Source: a virus
IMG/VR virus record: IMGVR_UViG_3300026512_000024
Location: 1-43,612 of that record
Strand: one strand, 5' to 3'
Length of the DNA stretch: 43,612 bases
The notes below the pieces were generated by a model. It did not search any database. It had not been told where the DNA came from and worked only from the letters and a program-made list of their open reading frames with translations. The translations under genes and the position numbers were made by a program. Of this stretch, positions 5,781-12,383 are shown one piece after another (position 1 is the first letter of the stretch; each line of letters starts with the position of its first letter).

Positions 5781-6104
5781 TTACTTCTCATTCACTTCAA
5801 CCACAAAAAACCTAAACGGTGCGGTGGCAATCTCCTCATCTGTGTATTCCCGTGCTACATCAAATCTGATTTGCGGGATTGCACAAAACAAAACGTCGCC
5901 CGGTCGCAACTCAACATTAACTCTGTTAAACTGCACCGTCTTGCCCAATCGCTTGGTCAGAATGCGAGCCGTATTTTCGTGGCTCACAACTGACACAAAA
6001 TTGTCCCCCACAGCGAGGCAAAATGCCTCCTCTGTCACCTCAAATACTCGTGCCACGCCTCGCTTGAGCATTGATGGACTGAACGTCGTTCCCAACAACT
6101 TCAT
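5781..6104 (-). CDS. acrIII-1: AcrIII-1-like viral ring nuclease (DUF1874 family)
   Basis: 107 residues, matching the DUF1874/B116 family pattern along its length. An N-terminal strand leads to FSPSMLKRG, then VSVVSHENTARILTKRLG, VQFNRVNVELRPGDVLFCA, a short R-containing loop, YTDEEIATA and a final strand FRFFVVEVNE. Characterised members (for example SIRV1 gp29, STIV B116) are dimers that cleave cyclic tetra-adenylate with a conserved histidine, disabling type III CRISPR signalling. The equivalent here is H42 in VSHENTA. Most homologues have Gly before that His; here it is Ser. The ATG overlaps the VRR-NUC stop (ATGA), so it is expressed with the early genes. Confidence 0.78.
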   Translation of the reverse strand: MKLLGTTFSPSMLKRGVARVFEVTEEAFCLAVGDNFVSVVSHENTARILTKRLGKTVQFNRVNVELRPGDVLFCAIPQIRFDVAREYTDEEIATAPFRFFVVEVNEK

Positions 6105-6379
6105 CCCAACACCTCCTTTGTTACGATATCCTTGAACTCCTCAAAGTCGTCTGTCCAGTAAACAGACAATCCAGCCTTCCTCATTTGCTCCATTACTGCA
6201 TTTTGCAGGGGGGTAGGCTTGTTGCCTTTGCGTTTTAACTCCACGAATACTACCTTCCCATTCTTGGCAATCATTAAGTCAGGGAAGCCACCGCTGAACT
6301 TATCTTGAAATTTCCAATAGAAGCACCCCTGTGACTTAACCCACTTTATGCATTTAGATTGGAAGGTCTTCTCTGTCAT
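6101..6379 (-). CDS. VRR-NUC domain nuclease
   Basis: 92 residues from ATG 6379 (AAGGAG six bases upstream; a GTG two codons earlier is too close to that site). It is a nearly pure VRR-NUC domain. It has an N-terminal helix with E, the core GGFPDLMIAKNGKVVFVELK containing the PD-(D/E)xK catalytic D and ExK, and the following PTPLQ. Stand-alone phage VRR-NUC proteins are structure-specific nucleases, usually acting on branched DNA. It sits between the helicase and the ring-nuclease genes. Confidence 0.88.
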   Translation of the reverse strand: MTEKTFQSKCIKWVKSQGCFYWKFQDKFSGGFPDLMIAKNGKVVFVELKRKGNKPTPLQNAVMEQMRKAGLSVYWTDDFEEFKDIVTKEVLG

Positions 6380-6638
6380 AATCACTCCTTAACTCTTTTA
6401 AGAAATCTTCACCAAACTCTTCTCTCAAGAAAAGGATTGTCATTATTATGCCTATCTGAAAGGCTGCAATGTGAGAATTATCCTCTCCTTCTAACTTCAA
6501 AGAGAAAAGCAAAACAGGCAAAGTAGACTCAAGTTCATCCCTTGTCGCTTCAAGAAAATCAACGGGTAGTTCATCCTCCGTTGACACAGTATCGATTGTC
6601 GCTTGGATGAGTTCTCTTATAGTATTTATTCTCTTCAT
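6354..6638 (-). CDS. unrecognised acidic helical protein (94 aa)
   Basis: ATG at 6638 follows AAGGAGGTGTTGGG. The product is acidic and helical with a hydrophobic middle (FQIGIIMTILFLREEFG), probably a buried helix rather than a membrane span. It is the first gene after the promoter at 6662-6691 and overlaps the VRR-NUC gene by 26 bases. Function unknown. Confidence 0.65.
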   Translation of the reverse strand: MKRINTIRELIQATIDTVSTEDELPVDFLEATRDELESTLPVLLFSLKLEGEDNSHIAAFQIGIIMTILFLREEFGEDFLKELRSDYDREDLPI

Positions 6639-6661
6639 CCCAACACCTCCTTGTTGCCTCT

Positions 6662-6691
6662 ATTCTACATCATTATGATAGCACTTGTCAA
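6662..6691 (-). promoter_or_regulatory. sigma70-type promoter at the end of the helicase gene
   Basis: On the minus strand TTGACA (6691-6686) and TAGAAT (6667-6662) are 18 bases apart. The helicase TGA stop lies inside the -35 box. The promoter can re-initiate transcription of the nuclease, ring-nuclease and downstream genes. The preceding bases ATGC before TTGACA also occur before the rightward promoter at 16546. Confidence 0.65.
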
Positions 6692-8001
6692 GCATTTTTA
6701 GGGCTAATTTGCAGTGCTTTAATGCACATCTCTTGCAAGGTTGCCTTTGAGTTTAAGGCTTTCCACACCACAATATCGATTGTCTTCGGAACGATGAGAA
6801 GATAATAAGTCACAGGGTTGCGTTGTCCGACACGGTGAACACGGTCTTGCGATTGTAGGAATTGGTCAAGGGAGTAGGTGAGGGAGTAGTAAATCACATC
6901 GTGGCAGTTCGTTAATGTAATACCGTGAGAGATTGTGCCGATGTTGGCAATGAGAACTCTATCCTTGCCTGACTTAAATTGCTCAATCAACCTTTGTTTA
7001 TTCTTCTCCGACATTCCGCCAAGGATAGGCTCATAGCCTAACTCCTCACCTAACCGCATCGCCTCTGCCCTGAAGTTGGTCCATATTAAGACTTGTCCCT
7101 GTATCTCCTCAAGTAGGTGTTTAACTTCCTTAATCTTTGCTTCGGAGAACCACTCCACCTGTTCGCCTTCCTGAATGAACCCGCTTGTGATTTCACGGAG
7201 CCTCAGTATCTTAACGGCTTGTGTTCGTGAGATTACGAGGTCATCGCCCAACTCGGCGATTTGGTATTTACGCATTCTCTCGTAACGCTCAATCATCTCT
7301 TTGTCAGGCATAACTGAGCGGGTGATAAAGGTTTTCTCAGGGAGGTCCAGCCATTCGTCTTTACGCATAAAGATGGCATAATGTTTAACTCTATCAAGGA
7401 TATATTTAGCCATCTTATCGGTTATCTTCCACTCATATCCCTGATACCCTGTAGGGTAAAAGAACCTATTTCTGAACGCATAGAAGTTATTGCCCAGACA
7501 GGCAGGTGAGATACATCGCATTTGTGCCCACAGGTCCAGCAGAGAATTAGGGGCTGGGTTCCCTGTAAGGACGTAAACATTAGGATAATTGTCTGCAAGG
7601 AAGATGGCAGTCTTGGTTCGTTTTGCTTTTGGGTTTTTGATGTAGGTGCTCTCATCAAAGATGAGACAATCACACCCTAACTTAACCAGCCAACTTTTCT
7701 CCTTGTTTATCCTATCATAGTTAATCGCATACACATCCCCATCTGTCGGCACGCTTTCTCTCTTGTTCAACACCTCCCACAAATTCACAAACCTTAACCC
7801 CACCAACTCACAATCCCTCTGCCAAGCATCAACGATGATAGACAGGGGACAAACAACAAGGGCACGCCATTGTTTCTCCTTGATGAGGGCTAACATTGTA
7901 AGCGTTTTGCCCATTCCCATCTCCATAAACAAGCCGAAACGGGGGTGTTGTCTGAGTATCTCAATTGCTTTCTTTTGATGTGGGTAGAGTGAGACGCTCA
8001 T
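6688..8001 (-). CDS. SNF2-type DEAD-like helicase (superfamily 2)
   Basis: 437 residues from ATG 8001, chosen for the ribosome site AAAGGAGCAAG; the longer frame to 8118 encodes an Arg-rich shadow of the upstream gene. Motif I is MEMGMGKT (K32), motif II FDES (D116-E117), motif III VLTGNPAP, motif V ANIGTISHGITL and motif VI QSQDRVHRVGQ, the signature of phage SNF2/Rad54-like ATPases. It has no extra nuclease domain. It likely remodels or translocates on duplex DNA in replication or recombination. Confidence 0.9.
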   Translation of the reverse strand: MSVSLYPHQKKAIEILRQHPRFGLFMEMGMGKTLTMLALIKEKQWRALVVCPLSIIVDAWQRDCELVGLRFVNLWEVLNKRESVPTDGDVYAINYDRINKEKSWLVKLGCDCLIFDESTYIKNPKAKRTKTAIFLADNYPNVYVLTGNPAPNSLLDLWAQMRCISPACLGNNFYAFRNRFFYPTGYQGYEWKITDKMAKYILDRVKHYAIFMRKDEWLDLPEKTFITRSVMPDKEMIERYERMRKYQIAELGDDLVISRTQAVKILRLREITSGFIQEGEQVEWFSEAKIKEVKHLLEEIQGQVLIWTNFRAEAMRLGEELGYEPILGGMSEKNKQRLIEQFKSGKDRVLIANIGTISHGITLTNCHDVIYYSLTYSLDQFLQSQDRVHRVGQRNPVTYYLLIVPKTIDIVVWKALNSKATLQEMCIKALQISPKNA

Positions 8002-8338
8002 TTTCTTGCTCCTTTGCTTTTCTCTCGGCAATCTGGCACAACGTAATCCACGATTCTGTATCTTGCAACTCTTCTTTAATTGGATCCTCAATGGCATTCG
8101 TGAAGGCATTCGCAACAAACATTAAAGGGTCAAGGTCCTCTTGAATAGTATAAGGAAGGGTGTTGTAAAGTTCCCACAATGGCTTATATACTTTCTCAAG
8201 GAAGTCCTGCTTCTTCTCATCTAATCTATCAAGGTGGTATAAGAACCATACCATTGACTTGCGGAAATAGTAATACTTATTCCAGAACTCCGCATACTTT
8301 TTCCTTAACTCCTCAAAATGGGGCGTCGTCTTGGACAT
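7961..8338 (-). CDS. unrecognised helical protein (125 aa)
   Basis: ATG at 8338 behind AAGGAGGAGAGCA. All-helical, rich in Y, W, K and E (KKYAEFWNKYYYFRKSMVWF near the N-terminus), soluble. It overlaps the primase-helicase stop by 26 bases and the helicase start by 41 bases. That tight packing suggests co-translation within the replication operon. No family recognised. Confidence 0.7.
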   Translation of the reverse strand: MSKTTPHFEELRKKYAEFWNKYYYFRKSMVWFLYHLDRLDEKKQDFLEKVYKPLWELYNTLPYTIQEDLDPLMFVANAFTNAIEDPIKEELQDTESWITLCQIAERKAKEQENERLTLPTSKESN

Positions 8339-10682
8339 TGCTCTCCTCCTTGCTTATCTCACCGATTAACAACAAATCTTCAACAGCATCCTCTGTCTTG
8401 GTAAACTTAACCTTCTTGGCCTTCTTGGTATACTCTGTCATCACATCAACGTCATACCCAACCATCCTTAAATTCTCAATCTGATTCTCAAGCCAAGACC
8501 AGAATGATTTAGGTTTCAGGGCAAGTATTATCTCCTTCTCTGTCTTGGTAATATCGCTACTGCTCCGTGCAACGTCGTGCATTGCCTCAAGGATTTGTGA
8601 GGCCTTCCAGTATCTATCCCACATCGCCTTCTCATCAAGGGCCTGCAACAAAACGGTGAGATAGACACTATCGGCAAGAGAGTAAATGGCTGAGGTTTTA
8701 AGCCACCAACTGGCAATCTCCTCAATATCCCATCCTTTCACCTGACAGATAATATCAAGGAAGACGGCAAAGTCGGACATCCTTATCTTGGACGTAATCT
8801 CATTTGAAGGCTCAAATCCTTTTGTCCTGATATACCTTAATATCTCTTGGGCAGTATTTATAATTGAACCCCATATCTTCTCAGGGGAGACTTTCTCAAA
8901 GATTGTCCTCATTGGCAAAAATTTTTTCAACCTCTCCAAATTAACGAACACCGACCGCTCAACAATATCTTTCCTCCGCAATGTATTGTTCATCATCGTA
9001 AAACAAATCCACGCCACTGACCGTGCCTTCACTGTTTCAAACTCGTGGTATAACTTCCTCTTCTGGAACGTTGCCCCTGTGGAGGCCATCGCAATGAAGT
9101 CCAACATCTCACGCCCCACCCTCTCAACGTTGTCAAAGACGATAAGCGAATTTTTAGAAACAATGGCCATGAAGTTATCCGAGTTCTCAGGAACGGCACT
9201 AACATCAAAATCCTCATTTATCAAAACTTTACCTATCATCTTGGCAAGGGTTGACTTCCCTGACCCAGCCACTGACTCAAGGACAAGGATGGGCTTGGAG
9301 TAAAATAACCCATTAAACACGACGCCCATTATCCACGCATACAATATTTTCCTCTGCACCTCATACTTAATATGGAACATCTCCAAAAATCTCATCAAAT
9401 AATCTTCGTTTACCTGCTCATACGTTCGCCTCTCACCCCATCCCCAGAATAACACATCCTCATCATCACCGTATTCTTTAACCTTAACTTTGTCTCCGTC
9501 CAGCACAAGATACTCTCCTTCGTGCAGGTCAATGTATAACTCTTTCTTATCCCACGAGAACCACGCATTGTGATAAATCTTAGTCTTTGAATATAAGGTG
9601 TCCATCTTAACTTTGGACTGTATCATATCAACGGTATAAGTAAAGGCCTGCTCATTTGAATAAATCCCGAACTGCGTAATCAGTGCCTGAAAGTCAGAGT
9701 TTTTAGTATGCACAGGGTAGAGCCTCCTCGTCGGTGTGTAGAAGTATAACAACACCCCATCCTCGCTGAGTATAAACTTCCCCCGCAACAACATCTCGCT
9801 CAACAGGTAGTCAGCCACTTTCCTATTCCTCGTCCTTGACTTCTCTTTACTTCGCTCCAGCATCTCCTCAACCTTGCTGGCAATCATCTCAGGTGGCCGC
9901 AGCACACTTTCGTAATTCTTAAATGCCTCAATCAAGTTAGCCTTAAACACCGTATCCTTCTGTGCCCACTCATTCACATCTTTATACAGGGAAGGGACCC
10001 TGACGACACGGAGAGATACTTGCTCTAATAATTTAGTAATGGCACCTTCGCCTGCTTGGTCGTTATCAGGGAAGTAGTAAACTACCTTCACTGTCTCAGG
10101 GAGGAGCAACTGTTTACTCGCACCGCCAGTGGCAATGTAGTTAAACTGCGGCCCGAATACGCTGAACAACGTAAGTGCGTCAATCTCACCTTCACAGACT
10201 ATCCACTCTGTAGCATTATTGTAAATCTCAAATTGTCCCCTGCAGGATGGCGACATTAAGTATTTCGGCTCACCTGTAAACCTTCTTATCTTAATCCCAT
10301 CTGTCAACCAGAACACCACCGCAGGCTCATACTTCATCCCGAAATGTTGTGCAATCTCTTCCGTAAATGCCCCAACAACGCCACTCTTTATCGCAGCCTC
10401 TTTAACTTTCCTATCCTCCAGATACGCCAGCACCGCAGCACTCTCCATCAAGGCACGGCGGGATTTAAACAGAAGGGTGTTATGTCGTGTCGTTATGGTA
10501 TATCCACAAGCAAAACATTTGGCAACGCCTTTCTCAGGCGTTACAACAAGGTTGTCTCCTTTACTATCACCACCTGCCTGCATACACTCAGGGCAGGGCA
10601 GTAGTATATGCTTCCCTTGCGGTTTAGCCTTTGCCCATAACTCATCACCAACGACGCCCCTGACAATGTCAAGTATTCCCAT
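8313..10682 (-). CDS. bifunctional primase-helicase
   Basis: 789 residues. A zinc finger with C30, C33, C56 and C59 (CPEC, CFACG) begins the primase half. A TOPRIM fold follows with CEGEID (E164), PDNDQAG (D206, D208) and a later KDVNEW. The C-terminal half is a superfamily-3-like AAA+ ATPase: Walker A SVAGSGKST (K about 476), Walker B LIVFDNVE, then an Arg-containing MNNTLRRKDIVERS. This is the layout of P4/D5-type phage primase-helicases, which open and prime the origin. With no DNA polymerase seen, the phage probably recruits the host enzyme. The ATG overlaps the regulator's stop (TAATG). Confidence 0.9.
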   Translation of the reverse strand: MGILDIVRGVVGDELWAKAKPQGKHILLPCPECMQAGGDSKGDNLVVTPEKGVAKCFACGYTITTRHNTLLFKSRRALMESAAVLAYLEDRKVKEAAIKSGVVGAFTEEIAQHFGMKYEPAVVFWLTDGIKIRRFTGEPKYLMSPSCRGQFEIYNNATEWIVCEGEIDALTLFSVFGPQFNYIATGGASKQLLLPETVKVVYYFPDNDQAGEGAITKLLEQVSLRVVRVPSLYKDVNEWAQKDTVFKANLIEAFKNYESVLRPPEMIASKVEEMLERSKEKSRTRNRKVADYLLSEMLLRGKFILSEDGVLLYFYTPTRRLYPVHTKNSDFQALITQFGIYSNEQAFTYTVDMIQSKVKMDTLYSKTKIYHNAWFSWDKKELYIDLHEGEYLVLDGDKVKVKEYGDDEDVLFWGWGERRTYEQVNEDYLMRFLEMFHIKYEVQRKILYAWIMGVVFNGLFYSKPILVLESVAGSGKSTLAKMIGKVLINEDFDVSAVPENSDNFMAIVSKNSLIVFDNVERVGREMLDFIAMASTGATFQKRKLYHEFETVKARSVAWICFTMMNNTLRRKDIVERSVFVNLERLKKFLPMRTIFEKVSPEKIWGSIINTAQEILRYIRTKGFEPSNEITSKIRMSDFAVFLDIICQVKGWDIEEIASWWLKTSAIYSLADSVYLTVLLQALDEKAMWDRYWKASQILEAMHDVARSSSDITKTEKEIILALKPKSFWSWLENQIENLRMVGYDVDVMTEYTKKAKKVKFTKTEDAVEDLLLIGEISKEESNVQDDAPF

Positions 10683-10918
10683 TACCTCCCCCTTATATCT
10701 TTCAAGACAGCCCTGAGCACCCTCTCAACTCTAACCCCTAACAGGACTGCGAACAGGTGCAGCCACTCCGCAGGTATGTAGCCATTCTTAATTCTCTTTA
10801 ACCAAGACGAGTAGTCAATCTGGTGATACTTATACCAGAGTTGGTGGAATTGTCGGAAGGTTAAATTGCGATTTGCAAGTTGTTTAGTTAGCCAGAGATA
10901 AAACTTTTCATTTTTCAT
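10682..10918 (-). CDS. small HTH-like regulator, apparently leaderless
   Basis: 78 residues, basic. The segment FYLWLTKQLANRNLTFRQFH ... WLKRIKNGYIPAEWLHLFAVLLGV follows the layout of Cro/XRE helix-turn-helix proteins, including the final small helix before a GV turn. No ribosome site precedes the ATG at 10918. The promoter -10 ends only ten bases upstream, so the mRNA may begin within a few bases of the start codon. It is the first gene of the replication operon. Regulatory role and DNA target are inferred. Confidence 0.6.
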   Translation of the reverse strand: MKNEKFYLWLTKQLANRNLTFRQFHQLWYKYHQIDYSSWLKRIKNGYIPAEWLHLFAVLLGVRVERVLRAVLKDIRGR

Positions 10919-10927
10919 AACACCAAT

Positions 10928-10956
10928 ATTATGGTAAAAAATGCCAAAGTTGTCAA
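10928..10956 (-). promoter_or_regulatory. strong sigma70 promoter of the replication operon
   Basis: Minus strand TTGACA (10956-10951), a 17-base spacer, and CATAAT (10933-10928). Transcription should start about 10919-10922, almost at the ATG of the HTH-like gene. It lies after the terminator at 11113-11136 and so begins a separate transcript. Confidence 0.8.
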
Positions 10957-11006
10957 GTTATTTTTGAATAAACAAGATAGACATAATAAGTATTTTTGTA
11001 TAGGAC

Positions 11007-11085
11007 TTCGGCGGGCGAACGTAGGTGCTCGCCTGTATGAATATATTTTATTTCCTTCCTTTCGGCGGGCGAACGTAGGTGCTCG
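11007..11085. repeat. two direct copies of a 25-bp GC-rich element
   Basis: The same 25 bases, starting TTCGGCGGGCGAACG and ending GTGCTCG, occur at 11007-11031 and 11061-11085. They are separated by 29 AT-rich bases. The first can form a small GGCGA/TCGCC hairpin. GC content is far above the neighbourhood. No gene is visible in 10919-11146 apart from this, the promoter and the terminator. Confidence 0.75.
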
Positions 11086-11106
11086 AATAAATACATCGTG
11101 AGGCAT

Positions 11107-11140
11107 AAAAAAACCCGCTGGCACGACACCAGCGGGCTTT
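11107..11140 (-). terminator. rho-independent terminator of the outer leftward operon
   Basis: CCCGCTGG (11114-11121) and CCAGCGGG (11129-11136) form a perfect eight-base stem with a seven-base loop. Read leftward, it is followed by seven T. It sits 11 bases past the stop of the gene ending at 11147. On the other strand the T-tract is interrupted (CTTTGTTT), so it may also stop rightward transcripts. Confidence 0.9.
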
Positions 11141-11146
11141 GTTTCT

Positions 11147-11437
11147 TTAGAAGCAATAGAACAAGAAATAATCTTTATCTGGATATTGTTCCAACAATTG
11201 CTTAAACTCTGTAACTAATTCTCCATCTCGTTCATCTTTTTCTTCTTGGCCATTTACCTGTTCAATGTATTCCAGAATAGTATCTCTACTAATTTCCAAG
11301 AATCCACATAGATCTTCGTTTAACTGATGTAAAAGTCCTTTCTTATCCAGAAAATTAACAAAGTTCTCATCGTGCCACAAGTTAAATACAGGGCCAGTGT
11401 ATTCAATCTTGGTAACTAAATGTGCTCTTATTGACAT
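11147..11437 (-). CDS. unrecognised acidic protein (96 aa)
   Basis: The ATG at 11437 has AAGGAGGTGGAT directly upstream. A longer frame to 11554 overlaps a membrane microprotein and lacks its own site. The product is acidic and helical, with an unusual aromatic C-terminus YPDKDYFLFYCF. It is the last gene before the terminator. Function unknown. Confidence 0.7.
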   Translation of the reverse strand: MSIRAHLVTKIEYTGPVFNLWHDENFVNFLDKKGLLHQLNEDLCGFLEISRDTILEYIEQVNGQEEKDERDGELVTEFKQLLEQYPDKDYFLFYCF

Positions 11438-11451
11438 ATCCACCTCCTTGT

Positions 11452-11538
11452 TCAATATCCAACCATCATCCCATACACTATCAATACATACAACGTCCAT
11501 AAGAAAAACATAAATATGATTTTGGCTGCGTCTTTCAA
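11452..11538 (-). CDS. 28-residue membrane microprotein with TTG start
   Basis: The TTG start at 11538 lies seven bases after AGGAGG and overlaps the peptidase stop as TTGA. The product begins MKDAAKIIFMFFLWTLYVLI and is one hydrophobic helix with a charged N-terminus. Its TGA is directly followed by AAGGAGGTGG for the next gene, so all three are tightly coupled. It is too short for normal gene callers. Function unknown; a membrane anchor or small inhibitor is possible. Confidence 0.6.
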   Translation of the reverse strand: MKDAAKIIFMFFLWTLYVLIVYGMMVGY

Positions 11539-12383
11539 TATACCACCTCCTCATTTATCAACAACACCTCATCAATAATACACCCGCAATAATCGCACTG
11601 ATACACATACCTACCACGAAGTTGAAACGATGTGCTTAATTTTTCGCCGCAATACGGACAGTGGAACTGGCTATAATAATCAAAGTCAGGATCAAATGCA
11701 GGGAAGTAAACTCTTGTCTTAATCTTTGCCAGTTCAGGCACCAACTTTTTGTATGCTTTGAACAATTCCTGAAATTGTTTAACATCGACGTATTCTCTTG
11801 GCGAATGCTGGTGATAATAAGCCACCGATAGATTAACGTGGCCTACACCTATTCTATCCGACAACGTAGCAACATCAGAATAGGAGCCATACTCTTTCTT
11901 GATACCGAACCGCTGCATCAATTTCTCAATCTTATCATCCTTGTCGGTATCAGAATACTGGACGTAATTTTTAAATCCAGCACGATCAAACTCAATGAAG
12001 ATATTCTTCTCTCGCAATTCTTCTTCAAATTCTCTCGCAGCATCCCATGCACCAATGCCACCAGTTTCCTCAAAATCAGTCAGCAATAAATCAATACCCA
12101 ACTCTTTCGCCAGCAACGTTGCCATCAGGACGCCAGCACGATCGTCTGCTCCAAGGATGCACTTCTCCGCATAAATTTTATTCCGTCGCTGGCGAACCTT
12201 AATTCTATCATTTTCTCTCACCGTATCAATGTGAGCCACAAGCACTGCAGGAATATTACCAAGATGGTAATACCACGCAGTTCGCCGATGAGTCATGCGT
12301 GGCTTCACTTGCAAATAATTTGTGACTTCAACGATTACTCCTTCTTTATCAAGGGTAAGATACTTAATTAGTTCTTTATTCAT
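11535..12383 (-). CDS. M20/M28/M42-type metallopeptidase with C-terminal zinc ribbon
   Basis: 282 residues. All metal-site motifs of di-zinc aminopeptidases are present in order: AHID (H51, D53), GADDRAG (D80), DFEETGG (E104, E105), EFDRAG (D132) and YYHQHSPREY (H192). The usual dimerisation insert is very short, so the catalytic domain is compact. A zinc ribbon CPYCG ... CDYCG follows near residues 239-262. Such proteins release N-terminal residues or cleave amides. In a phage early operon it could act on a host peptide or on a metabolite. Substrate unknown. Confidence 0.82.
   Translation of the reverse strand: MNKELIKYLTLDKEGVIVEVTNYLQVKPRMTHRRTAWYYHLGNIPAVLVAHIDTVRENDRIKVRQRRNKIYAEKCILGADDRAGVLMATLLAKELGIDLLLTDFEETGGIGAWDAAREFEEELREKNIFIEFDRAGFKNYVQYSDTDKDDKIEKLMQRFGIKKEYGSYSDVATLSDRIGVGHVNLSVAYYHQHSPREYVDVKQFQELFKAYKKLVPELAKIKTRVYFPAFDPDFDYYSQFHCPYCGEKLSTSFQLRGRYVYQCDYCGCIIDEVLLINEEVVY

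Noticed and set aside
8788-9303. Plus-strand 171-residue frame
   Set aside because: It lies wholly within the primase-helicase gene on the other strand and has no ribosome site.
11007-11085. Two 25-bp direct repeats with a 29-bp spacer, like a minimal CRISPR array
   Set aside because: Only two copies, the repeat is short, there are no cas genes, and similar GC-rich elements occur elsewhere without spacers.
10915-11156. Minus-strand frames containing RAPTFARR or EHLRSPAE repeats
   Set aside because: They are translations of the 25-bp GC repeat and cross the terminator and promoter; no ribosome site.
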